Numbered from the stretch's first letter, positions 6,796 through 14,688 are shown. The stretch is 20,354 bases of DNA from Clostridiales bacterium (GCA_019416395.1 DXXH01000024.1:1-20354); one strand, 5' to 3'. The notes: generated from the letters alone by a model not told the origin. Numbers and translations: made by a program.

Positions 6796-7698
6796 TCAGT
6801 AGGGCTCAAAGCAAATATTTAAGTCCACGCTCCCGGTGATGCCTGGTACTGTGCCGCTGGCGGAATACTGCCAAATGCGGAAATCGTAGTACAGGCTGGG
6901 AGCGGGCTGGTATTCGGCGTACCAAAGGGGATAGTCTTTCAGTTCCTCTAAATTGAAGCTGTTATATGCCATATGCTTATTGGTGTAGACACAGGCGGTG
7001 TAGCCCCGTTCCTCGACCCGTTGGCAAAAGGCTTTGGCAAAGCCGGTTACTTCCTCGCCGGACATGTCGTAGGCCCGTAAATCCTCTGCGGGGAGTTCCT
7101 CGCTTGGTATGGGCGTTTCCCAGTCGAACACAATGGGATAGGAAAGCTCCCGGCCGTTCAGGGTGTCCAGAACAAAGTCCGCCTCTTTTTGGGCTTCCTC
7201 ATCGGTGACGGCCTGGGAGAAGAAATACACGCCCACTTTTAAGCCGGCGTCTAAAGCGCTCTGATAATTCTGCTCAAAGGTGGCGTCCACGTTCAGCAGA
7301 CCTTCGGTCATGCCACGATAGCCGATCCGCAGAATGACAAATTCCATGCCTGCGTTTTTTACCGCCTGCCAGTCAATGGTTCCCTGGTGCTCGGATACGT
7401 CCACGCCCAGCACGGATTTCCCGTCCTCATAGCGTATGTAGCCGTCTGTTTCCACGAATTTATCCAAATCGTATTTGTTCAGATCCATATCAAACTTGGG
7501 GACCAGCCGTTCCCCTTCGTAGATGTCGTTGACAAGCAGCTGGTTTTCCGGGATCTGAGGCCCGGTTTCCGCTGGTTCCCCGCCGTTGCCACCCAGCAGG
7601 GACAGGGCGATTACAACGGCGACCACCACCAAAGCGAAGGCGGCGCTGGTGGCTAAAAGCAGGGGATTCACCTGCTTTCCACTGTGATGTTTTGCCAT
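6796..7698 (-). CDS. Membrane-anchored GH25 lysozyme-like muramidase
   Basis: A 300-aa protein with a basic cytoplasmic start (MAKHHSGKQ), one transmembrane span (about 12-35), a linker to about 95 and a GH25 catalytic domain (about 97-300) outside the membrane. GH25 enzymes cleave the beta-1,4 bond between N-acetylmuramic acid and N-acetylglucosamine in peptidoglycan. The four conserved acids are in place: Asp100 in GVDVSEHQG, Asp192 and Glu194 in VFDWE, and Asp292 in SVDLN. No signal-peptidase site or cell-wall-binding repeat is obvious, so it should remain tethered to the membrane, perhaps acting in wall remodelling. The ATG at 7698 sits 2-5 bases after AAGGAGGTT. An upstream in-frame start lies before that site. 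It follows a degenerate GH25 paralogue, with a weak terminator-like hairpin between them. Confidence 0.9.
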   Translation of the reverse strand: MAKHHSGKQVNPLLLATSAAFALVVVAVVIALSLLGGNGGEPAETGPQIPENQLLVNDIYEGERLVPKFDMDLNKYDLDKFVETDGYIRYEDGKSVLGVDVSEHQGTIDWQAVKNAGMEFVILRIGYRGMTEGLLNVDATFEQNYQSALDAGLKVGVYFFSQAVTDEEAQKEADFVLDTLNGRELSYPIVFDWETPIPSEELPAEDLRAYDMSGEEVTGFAKAFCQRVEERGYTACVYTNKHMAYNSFNLEELKDYPLWYAEYQPAPSLYYDFRIWQYSASGTVPGITGSVDLNICFEPY

Positions 7699-7732
7699 AA
7701 AACCTCCTTGACGTTTTGAGGGGAAACTCCCC

Positions 7733-7764
7733 AAAAAACGGAGTCCGCCTGGAAAAAGGCGGAC
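7733..7764 (-). terminator. Weak terminator or attenuator between the two GH25 genes
   Basis: On the minus strand GTCCGCC (7764-7758) pairs with GGCGGAC (7749-7743) around an 8-base loop, and after four bases comes TTTTTT (7738-7733). The four-base gap before the T run makes it weaker than the other terminators here. It may reduce rather than block read-through into the second GH25 gene, for which no clear separate promoter is seen. A small GGGG-AGTTT-CCCC hairpin lies just beyond it. Confidence 0.5.
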
Positions 7765-7770
7765 GTATGC

Positions 7771-8667
7771 TTATTTGCTGTATTTCTTCAAAGCCAGAGT
7801 AATGGGCACGCTGTTGGAAATGCCGGGCACATTGCCTTCCTCCGTGTATTGCCACATGCCAAAGTCATAATAGAAGCTGGGCTTGGAACGGTATTCCGCG
7901 TACCACAGGTCATAGTTTGTCAGCTTGGAGAGATCCAATTTGTCGTAAGCCATAGTTTTGGTGGCGTAATAGCAGGCGGTAAAACCGGCCATTTCCACCT
8001 TGTTGCAGAAGGTGTCGATAAACCCGGTCACCTGGTCCCCGTTACATTGCACGGTACGGGAGGACTGGTCCACACTGCCGTCATCGCCGGTATCGTATTC
8101 CCAGAAAAAGGCAATGGGGTACGTCACATTGTAACCCCGGATCTGCTCCAGCACGAAGGTGGCTTCTTTGTCCGCCTCGTCGTTGGTGACGGCCTTGGAG
8201 TAAAAATACACGCCCACAGGCAGTCCGGCGTCAATGGCTCCGGTGATGTTGGTTTGAAAGTTGGTGTCCATCACAATGTTTCCGTTGGTTTTTTCCCGGT
8301 AACCCACCCGGATCATGGCGAAATCCACACCGCATTCGGCAACTTTGGCCCAGTCGATTTCTCCGGCTTTGGAATTGACGTTGATCCCCACGTAGGACTC
8401 CCCGCCCTCATAGGTGATCACTCCATTGCCCACGTCCTGGAAGTCGTCGGGCTTATAGGTGTTGGTGGGAATGTCATAATCGGGGATGGTCATGGTGCCA
8501 TCGTTTAAATCGTTTACGTCCAAGGTGCCGTCCTGATTGCGGGAGATCAATTCCACAGAGCTTTCCCGTGGCCCCCGGGCCAGGATTACCCCGGACACGA
8601 TGACAATTACAACGACCAGCAGCACAGTGATGGCTAGAAATAGATTGCGTTTTCCCAAAAAACCCAT
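7771..8667 (-). CDS. Membrane-anchored GH25-fold protein with degenerate active site (probable pseudo-enzyme)
   Basis: A 298-aa paralogue of the next gene. It has a short basic start (MGFLGKRN), one transmembrane span (about 9-30), a linker and a GH25-like domain (about 92-298). Long collinear similarity is plain, for example VGVYFYSKAVTNDEADKEA against VGVYFFSQAVTDEEAQKEA, and LWYAEY in both. Three of the four active-site acids are replaced: GVDVS becomes GINVN (Asp to Asn96), VFDWE becomes AFFWE (Asp to Phe188, Glu190 kept), and SVDLN becomes SVPIT (Asp to Pro288). The frame is intact and the fold residues are preserved, so this is selection for a non-catalytic role rather than decay. Binding of peptidoglycan or regulation of the active partner is the likely use. 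The ATG at 8667 follows AAAAGGAGTG at about 10 bases. A strong promoter lies upstream. Confidence 0.88.
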   Translation of the reverse strand: MGFLGKRNLFLAITVLLVVVIVIVSGVILARGPRESSVELISRNQDGTLDVNDLNDGTMTIPDYDIPTNTYKPDDFQDVGNGVITYEGGESYVGINVNSKAGEIDWAKVAECGVDFAMIRVGYREKTNGNIVMDTNFQTNITGAIDAGLPVGVYFYSKAVTNDEADKEATFVLEQIRGYNVTYPIAFFWEYDTGDDGSVDQSSRTVQCNGDQVTGFIDTFCNKVEMAGFTACYYATKTMAYDKLDLSKLTNYDLWYAEYRSKPSFYYDFGMWQYTEEGNVPGISNSVPITLALKKYSK

Positions 8668-8746
8668 AAGCGTGCCACTCCTTTTTCAAAAAAGTCAAAC
8701 CCCGGCAGGGGAATATTGTTCCAAAGGAAAGGACAATCTTTGCCAC

Positions 8747-8775
8747 ATTATACACGAAATATGTCGAAAAGGCAA
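8747..8775 (-). promoter_or_regulatory. Sigma-A promoter of the GH25 cluster
   Basis: On the minus strand TTGCCT (8775-8770), a 17-base spacer and a perfect TATAAT (8752-8747). The start codon of the first GH25 gene lies about 80 bases downstream, leaving a leader of roughly 70 bases with no strong structure. Confidence 0.78.
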
Positions 8776-8883
8776 CCGGAAATGGGTGTTTCCTCTGATT
8801 TCCTTACCTTACAAAATTATGACGCCAGATCGCGGCAGGGAAAGGAGAGCAAAGGGTGGTCCGGGATTTAACATGGATTTTCT

Positions 8884-8912
8884 TTGACAATCGGTGTTTC
8901 CAGCGGTATAAT
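8884..8912 (+). promoter_or_regulatory. Consensus sigma-A promoter of the MarR gene
   Basis: TTGACA (8884-8889), a 17-base spacer and TATAAT (8907-8912) match consensus exactly. The start codon is at 8951. The promoter diverges from that of the GH25 cluster, the -35 boxes being about 110 bases apart. Confidence 0.88.
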
Positions 8913-8950
8913 ACAAGATTAAGAGAGGGCCGGTGAAAGGGGGAAAGGCC

Positions 8951-9412
8951 ATGGAGACAGAGAAAGCGTCAAAGACGAGGGAACTTCCTGTAGAATTTAC
9001 CCGGGAACTGGGGCGGGCGGTCACGTATCTGCACCGCAGCCGGAGCCGGTTTATGTCGGAGCGCCTGAGGGATTACGGCTTTTCCGGGGCCATGTATTTG
9101 ATCCTGCTCCATATCGAGCATCACCCAGGCACGACCCAGGACAATATTGCCAACCACATGTTTATCGACAAATGCAATGTGGCCCGCCGCACGAAGAAGC
9201 TGGAGACATTGGGGTACCTTTACCGGGAAACGGATCAAAACGACCGCCGTCAGAACAATTTGTACCTGACCGATAAAGGCCGGGAGCTGGTGCCGGTCAT
9301 TCGGGAATATTTGGTCCAATGGGGGGATTCCATCACCGCCAGCCTGACCAGTGAGGAATGCGCTACTCTGATTGGGCTTCTCACCAAGATGACAGGCCAA
9401 AATAAAAAGTAA
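8951..9412 (+). CDS. MarR-family transcriptional regulator
   Basis: A 153-aa winged-helix regulator. It has an N-terminal dimerisation helix, then a helix-turn-helix about TTQDNIANHMFIDKCNVAR, a KKLETLGYLYRE recognition/wing junction and the family's wing signature DQNDRRQNNLYLTDKGREL (the D-x-R-D/R-x-x-x-L-T-x-K-G pattern). A C-terminal helix pair follows. Members bind palindromic operators as dimers and usually repress nearby genes until a small ligand binds. The ATG at 8951 is preferred because AAAGGGGG lies 7 bases upstream. A GTG at 8933 would precede that site. The gene is monocistronic, with a consensus promoter and its own terminator. Its closest target candidates are itself and the divergent GH25 cluster, but no clear operator is visible, so the regulon is not known. 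Confidence 0.92.
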   Translation: METEKASKTRELPVEFTRELGRAVTYLHRSRSRFMSERLRDYGFSGAMYLILLHIEHHPGTTQDNIANHMFIDKCNVARRTKKLETLGYLYRETDQNDRRQNNLYLTDKGRELVPVIREYLVQWGDSITASLTSEECATLIGLLTKMTGQNKK

Positions 9413-9435
9413 CCAGGAAAAGTAGCCGAAAGAAA

Positions 9436-9466
9436 GGGCTGCCGCAAATTTTGCGGCAGCCCTTTT
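9436..9466 (+). terminator. Intrinsic terminator after the MarR gene
   Basis: A perfect 13-bp inverted repeat pairs GGGCTGCCGCAAA (9436-9448) with TTTGCGGCAGCCC (9450-9462), followed by TTTT. The loop is a single base plus whatever A-T pairs open. On the minus strand the stem is followed by TTTCTTT, so it may also stop the converging transglutaminase operon, which shows no better terminator between 9467 and 9628. Confidence 0.87.
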
Positions 9467-9628
9467 GAGCTGTTTGGGAAAGTCATCTTCTTGGGAAACC
9501 AGGTTTGGGACGCTCTGTTTCAGGTGCTAAAGCATTCCCAGTGGGTGATCTCCTGGAAGAGATTTTAAAGAATCCCAAGCCAATGGGAACCCAAAGCAAA
9601 GGCTTTTGGAAATTACAAGACAGAACTT

Positions 9629-12259
9629 TTAAAAGAGAGCCCGGATATACTTGCACCACAGCCGGGGGAAGGTGGGTAAAAGCTCCTGGAGACGGTTGGC
9701 CATGTGTCCCCATTCTTTTTGGAAGAGCAACAATTCTTCCGGGGTGAGGGTGTGTTGACTGAACCGGGCTTTCAAGGCCAATTTTTCCAGCCGGGGCGGG
9801 ATTTCTTCCTGCCAGGTGGGAAGGTAGTTTTGAGCTGTGGCATAAAGCTCCAAAATGGCGGCGTACAATGCCAAAGCGCTTTGATTCCGGTTCTTTTGGG
9901 AGAACCGTTTTTCTTGGCATCTCCGCAAAATCTTCCACCGCAGAAGGATTCCCCCGATCAACAGGCAAAGCCCGCCTAAAATGCACCCGGCTATGAGCCA
10001 GGCCCGGCCGCTGCTTGGAGTATTCCCCGGCACCGCTCCCGGGGCGGGTGAGGGGGAGAGGTTGGGCTGGGCGCTGGGCATGGCGGAAGGAGAAGCTTCC
10101 GCCGTGGGTGAGGGAGAAGGAGTAGGCGTGGGAGATGGAGTAGGGACAGGAGTGGGCGTGACGGCTTGAGCTTCCATGGGTAGGGCATCTTCCGTAGCCG
10201 CAGGGGCATCGGGCCCGGCGGGAGTCACTTCCATGGGCACCCACCCGGTGCCGCCCAAGTAGATTTCCACCCAGGCGTGGGCGTTGTAGTCGGGCACCTC
10301 TACCCAGCCTGTTTCACCGGCGGGGACAGCATACCCTTCGGCGTACCGCGCGGGTACGCCAGCGGCTCGGAGAAGGGCCACAGCGGCTGTGGCGAAGTGG
10401 ACGCAGTATCCCTGCTGGCTTTCAAAAAGGAAATATTCTACAAAGTCTTTTCCTTCCGGCAGAGACGGCGGGGTCAGGGTGTAAGTGCAACGAGAGGCCA
10501 AGGTGTTGGCTATCTGCTGCACCAGATAGTAGGGAGAAGAATTGAGCGTGTATGTCTGGTCGGGATATATGCCGTTTTCTTCTAAAAATTGGGTGAGTGT
10601 GTCCCGGAGCGGATCCGGGAGTTGGGTGTAGTGGTCAAAAACAAACTGATTATACTTTTCCAGAGTTTGGGTGAATTCCTGGTGCTCTTGGGTCAAATAG
10701 CCGGACATGTCGCCGGGAATGGTCCAAAGATCGAAGCAGACCGCTTCTCCGGTTTCGTTGTAAAGGCTGTCTTGCAACTGGGAAATCAAGTCCCGGACTT
10801 CGCTGGATTGGCTCAAGTCGTACAGGTTTTGGAAACGAGAGGAATCCGGGTCCTGAGCGCTCAAATAGTCCTGGAGAATCCCGTTGATGGCAACGTCAGG
10901 GTAATACCGCAGCTGCTGGGGAATCCCCCAAGCGTCCAAACTGTAGGACGGAGTCCCACTGAAAAGACGGGTGGACTGGAGAAAGCCGTCTTCCACATAG
11001 CCCATCAGGCTCGGGTCCACACTGTTCCCCATTAGCCCGTAGGGAACATAGATGCAGCGAGGATTGGCCCCTACGTTTTCCACAGTCAATTGATATTGGG
11101 GCAAAATATAGCTGGGAAATTCCAGGGTAATCTTGTCTAACAGGTTTTGGGGGTGCTCCCCATTGAGAATTTCTTCAAGTTCCCCGCTGTCTTGAGGGGA
11201 AAGCCGCTCCCAGCTGCGTCCGGTGTACACGCTGCCCACGAAGCTTTTTAAGAAATCCTTTTTCCCGTTGGAAGGTTCGACGTTGGAGTCCGATAAGGGA
11301 GTCCATTCATACTGTACTCGCAGCATGGTTTTTCCGGTGTAGCTGCGGGAACCGAGAGAGGAGAGCTCTACCTTGCCGTTTCCGTTTCCCACCCCGCCCT
11401 GGAATGTTTTCTCCAGACCAAAGCCTTGGGAAAAGCCTTCCAGCAGATCCGTGGCGATTTGAGGGCGTTGGTACGTGGCGTAAGGTACCAGAAAGTAAGT
11501 GAGAGCCATGCACAGCGCCGCTCCACTGAAAAGCAGCAACAGCATAGAAGGGCGGGCCATGCCGTTTCCGCTGGCGTGGAATTTCCCGTGGTCTTCCAAA
11601 AGCCTGTGCCGCTGGCCAAAAGACGGGGAAAACAGCAGGAGCATGGCCCAAAACAACAGAAGGGCAACCAGATAGGGAGTGGGTGGGATCCGGGAAATCA
11701 CCATGGGGAACAGCACAAGCAGGCCGGTGAGGCAGAAAGATCCCAAGGCACTTTTGCGGCCCACCAGCACCCACCCTAAAAAGAACAGGTAGGGAAAGGT
11801 GAACAGGCAGCAGAAAATGGTGCATTGCCGGAGAATATCCTGCTCGGTAAGGCCGGGAGTCACGGCCAGAAAGGGCAAGGCCAGGCCAAATTTATCGGAA
11901 TAGGCTTCCAAGACCAGGTTGGTGATGTGGGCGCAGCCCTGAATCAGATCCCCAAAGAAACGCCAAACCGCTCCCACCCACAGAACGATCCCAGCCAGGG
12001 AGAGGATCCAGGAAGGGCGTTTGACCAGAAAGAGAAGCAAGGAGAAAAGCAGGCATACCACCCCGGTGACCACAACGGGCGCAGGGGCTATCGGTACCTG
12101 AAAGCTTCCAAAGAAACAGCCCATGGCGCCAAAGCTTCCCAGCAGGAACAGCGGGCCGTAAAAAAGCAGTTGGGCGATGGTTCCCGGCTCGGAGAATAGG
12201 ATCCGGGGCTTGTCCAGCAGGGAAGGGTGCGCTCCTGCTTCTTGTTTCCGTTTTGCCAA
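9629..12259 (-). CDS. Multi-pass membrane transglutaminase-like protein (TgpA family)
   Basis: An 876-aa protein. The first ~240 residues carry several transmembrane helices. A large extracytoplasmic region follows, containing a transglutaminase/papain-like fold near residues 590-680 with Cys619 (QQGYCVHFA), His661 (YNAHAWVEI) and an acid at Glu677 (GWVPMEVTP). Next come a Thr/Pro/Ser-rich linker (about 699-750), one more transmembrane helix (about 753-775) and a cytoplasmic tail like DUF4129. This architecture matches TgpA-type proteins found with MoxR and DUF58. Asp is the usual third catalytic residue, and Glu is found here. The start is taken as TTG at 12259, 8 bases after AAAGGAGG (12275-12268). 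The GTG at 12268 overlaps that ribosome site and cannot use it. It is the third gene of the moxR-DUF58 operon. The substrate and cross-linking or protease activity are not established. Confidence 0.87.
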   Translation of the reverse strand: MAKRKQEAGAHPSLLDKPRILFSEPGTIAQLLFYGPLFLLGSFGAMGCFFGSFQVPIAPAPVVVTGVVCLLFSLLLFLVKRPSWILSLAGIVLWVGAVWRFFGDLIQGCAHITNLVLEAYSDKFGLALPFLAVTPGLTEQDILRQCTIFCCLFTFPYLFFLGWVLVGRKSALGSFCLTGLLVLFPMVISRIPPTPYLVALLLFWAMLLLFSPSFGQRHRLLEDHGKFHASGNGMARPSMLLLLFSGAALCMALTYFLVPYATYQRPQIATDLLEGFSQGFGLEKTFQGGVGNGNGKVELSSLGSRSYTGKTMLRVQYEWTPLSDSNVEPSNGKKDFLKSFVGSVYTGRSWERLSPQDSGELEEILNGEHPQNLLDKITLEFPSYILPQYQLTVENVGANPRCIYVPYGLMGNSVDPSLMGYVEDGFLQSTRLFSGTPSYSLDAWGIPQQLRYYPDVAINGILQDYLSAQDPDSSRFQNLYDLSQSSEVRDLISQLQDSLYNETGEAVCFDLWTIPGDMSGYLTQEHQEFTQTLEKYNQFVFDHYTQLPDPLRDTLTQFLEENGIYPDQTYTLNSSPYYLVQQIANTLASRCTYTLTPPSLPEGKDFVEYFLFESQQGYCVHFATAAVALLRAAGVPARYAEGYAVPAGETGWVEVPDYNAHAWVEIYLGGTGWVPMEVTPAGPDAPAATEDALPMEAQAVTPTPVPTPSPTPTPSPSPTAEASPSAMPSAQPNLSPSPAPGAVPGNTPSSGRAWLIAGCILGGLCLLIGGILLRWKILRRCQEKRFSQKNRNQSALALYAAILELYATAQNYLPTWQEEIPPRLEKLALKARFSQHTLTPEELLLFQKEWGHMANRLQELLPTFPRLWCKYIRALF
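10003..10170 (-). repeat. Low-complexity Thr/Pro/Ser linker coding tract
   Basis: The tract encodes alternating TP/SP dipeptides (TPTPVPTPSPTPTPSP and a Ser/Ala/Pro continuation) within the transglutaminase-like protein. On the plus strand it appears as purine-rich GGAGTAGG/GTGGGAG units. It is an extended extracellular linker before the last membrane helix and a likely site of length variation between strains. Confidence 0.75.
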
Positions 12260-12267
12260 GAGCGGCA

Positions 12268-12275
12268 CCTCCTTT
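12268..12275 (-). promoter_or_regulatory. Ribosome binding site that fixes a TTG start
   Basis: AAAGGAGG lies in the last bases of the DUF58 gene (its TAA stop is at 12276-12274) and 8 bases before TTG at 12259. The GTG at 12268-12266 shares its first base with the site, so TTG is the best supported start of the transglutaminase-like gene. The arrangement implies translational coupling. Confidence 0.65.
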
Positions 12276-13446
12276 ATAATGTCAGCCCGGTCAGGCTTTG
12301 GGGAACCTTGCCCGGTTGTAAGATGATTCTCGTGGTGTCAGCGGTATGCTTCCCGGAAGGAAGAGGCACTTGCTCCGGTTTTGTTTGGATGACCGTGAGA
12401 GAGGCGCTGGGATAATGGTTTGCCAAAGTCAGCAAGGTCTGTTTTTCAGGGGTACAGCACAAGTATAGCCCGTGGGAGACTCCAGTGGGAAGTAGATCTT
12501 CCTGTAAGGCTGGGACGGCAACCCGGCTTCCGGTAGCCAAAAGCTCCTGCCACAAGGGAAGCAGGTCTTGGGGCTGGGATACCTCCCGGCATCGAAATTT
12601 CTGTAGGAGCGGTTCCCAATACAACACCCGGTGGGCGTGTTCCCGTTCCGCCAAAAAGCTGGAAAGACTGGCGAAGGCGTCCAGCAGCGTATCTGCTTCC
12701 CAGCCGTCCCCGTTCAATTCCAGCAGGAACAGCAGGTGGTCGGAAAGGGGCAGCCCCAGTTCTTTTACCAACACCCGGTCCAGCTTTTGGGACAGCTTCC
12801 AGTGGATCCGGGAAAGCCGGTCCCCCTCCCGGTAGTCCCGCAGAGCGAAAAGCTCTGTGGGGTCGTCCCCGGGCTTTTTCTGGGAATAGCGTTCCCCCTC
12901 GCTGTCGGGGATGGAGTTTTCCCGGATTTCCAGTTCCAGGTTGTACACTGTGGGCCAGAAATAGGCAGTAATTTCCTGAGGGCGGCCCATAGGCAGGGCG
13001 AAAATCCCCAGATAATCGCATACCCGCAAGCGTTCCAACCGGCAGACTACTTGGCCGCAGGTTTGGGAAGTGAGCTGGTGCTGGAAAATCTGATGGCTGG
13101 GTCCGGCGGTAAAGTGAAACCGTTCCTGCTCCTGTTGGCCGGTAAAGGTATTCCGTACGGTTAGGCGGGCACGGGCCCGTCCACTGGAAAAGGGGGTCGC
13201 ATTCCACACTTCCAATTGTAAAGGAAGAGCTTCCCCCTTTCGGACGCCAGGAACCCCGGTGCTTTTGGAGCTGGTGGAAAGGGAAGCCCGAATTCCCAGC
13301 ATTCCCGGAAGGGAAACCAGCAGGGAAACTACCGGCAGCAGCAAGGATAAGACAAACAAGTACAGGGAGAGATACCCGTTAAAGCAGATGAAGAACGCGG
13401 TGGTACCCAAAAGCACCAGGAAGTAAGAGAGCCTGCTTTTCCACAT
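12274..13446 (-). CDS. DUF58 domain protein, membrane-anchored (MoxR partner)
   Basis: A 390-aa protein with two N-terminal hydrophobic segments (about 8-27 and 28-49) and a region to about 190 resembling the beta-rich part of DUF58 proteins. The DUF58 hallmark follows: ELFALRDYREGDRLSRIHW, then KLSQKLDRVLVKE (about 198-229), then a vWA-like C-terminal fold. DUF58 proteins are encoded with MoxR AAA+ ATPases and are thought to be their membrane-associated partners in assembling or remodelling complexes. The ATG at 13446 follows AGGAGG at 7 bases. The gene starts 41 bases after moxR and its end carries the ribosome site of the transglutaminase-like gene, so the three form one operon. A metal-binding MIDAS motif is not obvious, so metal dependence is uncertain. 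Confidence 0.88.
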   Translation of the reverse strand: MWKSRLSYFLVLLGTTAFFICFNGYLSLYLFVLSLLLPVVSLLVSLPGMLGIRASLSTSSKSTGVPGVRKGEALPLQLEVWNATPFSSGRARARLTVRNTFTGQQEQERFHFTAGPSHQIFQHQLTSQTCGQVVCRLERLRVCDYLGIFALPMGRPQEITAYFWPTVYNLELEIRENSIPDSEGERYSQKKPGDDPTELFALRDYREGDRLSRIHWKLSQKLDRVLVKELGLPLSDHLLFLLELNGDGWEADTLLDAFASLSSFLAEREHAHRVLYWEPLLQKFRCREVSQPQDLLPLWQELLATGSRVAVPALQEDLLPTGVSHGLYLCCTPEKQTLLTLANHYPSASLTVIQTKPEQVPLPSGKHTADTTRIILQPGKVPQSLTGLTL

Positions 13447-13487
13447 GGAGCTTCCTCCTTTCCCATGGAGTCCCTGCTGTTCTCACT

Positions 13488-14423
13488 TTATACCACCTTG
13501 GGCCGGGGGACAGAGTCCCACACTTCGGAAAGCAGGTCGTGAACACTGCGGTCGCTGAGCCGTGCTTGGGGATCCTCAGTGATCCGGTGTTCCAATACAT
13601 TATAATAGAGAAGATGCACATCTTCGGGGATGACATAATCACGTCCCGCCAGCCAGGCGGAAGCACGGCAGGCCCGGATCAGGGCCCCGCCTGCCCGGGG
13701 ACTGGCGCCCAGACGGATCAAAGGGTGCTTCCGGGTGGCGGCACACAGGGTTGCCACATACCGGTAAAGATCTTCCGCTACGTGTACCCGGGCAACTTCC
13801 TCCTGCATTTGACGGACTTCCTCCAGGGTGGTCACCTGCTGTAAGGTGTCCACCGGGCGGCGGCCTTCCGTTTGCTTTAAAATGAGGATCTCCTGGTCTA
13901 AAGTGGGGTAGCCAATGGAAAGCCGTACCATGAACCGGTCTAGCTGGGATTCAGGCAGCAGTTGGGTGCCCGCCGAGCCCACCGGGTTCTGGGTGGCAAT
14001 CACTGTGAAGGGCCGGGGAAGGGGGTGGCTCAGATTGTCCACCGTCACCTGGCCTTCCTCCATGGCTTCCAGCAGAGCACTTTGGGTTTTGGCACTGGTG
14101 CGGTTGATTTCGTCAGCCAAAAACAGATTGCACAAGACGGCTCCTGAGCGGTAAGAAAATTGGCCGGTTTCCCGGTCCCATACGGAAAACCCCACCACAT
14201 CTGCGGGCATGATCTCGGGGGTGAACTGTACTCGGTTGTATTGTAAACCCATGGCCTTGGAGAAGGCCAAAGCCAGGGTGGTTTTCCCCACGCCGGGATT
14301 GTCTTCCAGCAAGATGTGGCCACGGGCCAGAATGGTCATAAGCACTTTACACACCACGGTGTCCTTGCCCAAAATGGCTTTGCGCACCTCGTTGACCACA
14401 GCCATTGCTTTGGGTTGCAGCAT
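13488..14423 (-). CDS. MoxR-family AAA+ ATPase
   Basis: A 311-aa AAA+ ATPase with Walker A DNPGVGKTTLA (41-51) and the MoxR block TGQFSYRSGAVLCNLFLADEINR, which includes Walker B LFLADE (100-105). Sensor-1 VIATQNPVGSAGT follows (141-153), then the SQLDRFM arginine-finger region and a C-terminal lid with ASPRAGGALIRA. MoxR proteins act as chaperone-like ATPases that mature or insert metal and membrane complexes, together with vWA/DUF58 partners. The ATG at 14423 is chosen because AAGGAGGG lies about 8 bases upstream and the alignable domain starts there. The open frame runs on to 14753 but that extension crosses the promoter region and is not coding. It is the first gene of the operon, with a sigma-A-like promoter at 14518-14547. 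Confidence 0.93.
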   Translation of the reverse strand: MLQPKAMAVVNEVRKAILGKDTVVCKVLMTILARGHILLEDNPGVGKTTLALAFSKAMGLQYNRVQFTPEIMPADVVGFSVWDRETGQFSYRSGAVLCNLFLADEINRTSAKTQSALLEAMEEGQVTVDNLSHPLPRPFTVIATQNPVGSAGTQLLPESQLDRFMVRLSIGYPTLDQEILILKQTEGRRPVDTLQQVTTLEEVRQMQEEVARVHVAEDLYRYVATLCAATRKHPLIRLGASPRAGGALIRACRASAWLAGRDYVIPEDVHLLYYNVLEHRITEDPQARLSDRSVHDLLSEVWDSVPRPKVV

Positions 14424-14517
14424 GATGGTCCCTCCTTGAAAATCCTTTTCGCAATTCTCCCAATGCCCCTGGTAGCGTTGAAGCGGTAAACAGCGCCCCA
14501 CAGGGGTTATGGTTGTT

Positions 14518-14547
14518 ATTATACTATATTCTGGGGGAAGGGGACAA
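14518..14547 (-). promoter_or_regulatory. Promoter of the moxR operon
   Basis: On the minus strand TTGTCC (14547-14542), an 18-base spacer and TATAAT (14523-14518). The leader to the moxR ATG is about 90 bases and contains a short CCCCTGTGGGG hairpin without a T run. Confidence 0.65.
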
Positions 14548-14688
14548 GTTATTCCAAGTGTTTTGGTAAAAAAGACGAAAAATTCCGAAAAAGTGATGGA
14601 GCGGAAAAAAGCAAGAGGCGGCAGTGTTTTCCAGAAGCTGGGGAAAAAAGGGGGGATAGTTCTGTCGAAATATTTTTTTGAAAAATGG
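14548..14688 (+). other. Gene-free purine-rich divergent region between moxR and the cold-shock gene
   Basis: This is the middle of a 513-base stretch without a gene (14424-14936). From about 14564 to 14660 the plus strand is strongly purine-biased (runs of A and G). The last ~20 bases (14667-14688) are an A/T-rich block directly upstream of the -35 box of the cold-shock promoter, in the position of an UP element for the RNA polymerase alpha subunit. I see no reading frame with a ribosome site and no repeat. Confidence 0.5.

Noticed and set aside
8747..8775. Possible ECF promoter in front of the GH25 cluster (TTGCC followed by TTTT, later CGTG)
   Set aside because: It resembles the ECF-gene promoter at the -35 side, but the distance to CGTG is about two bases shorter and the -10 is a perfect TATAAT with 17-base spacing, so a sigma-A promoter explains it better.
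8909..8921. TAAT-N5-ATTA inverted repeat just after the MarR -10 box, as a MarR operator
   Set aside because: The arms are only four A/T bases and overlap the -10 element. Chance occurrence is likely, and no second copy is seen near the divergent GH25 promoter.
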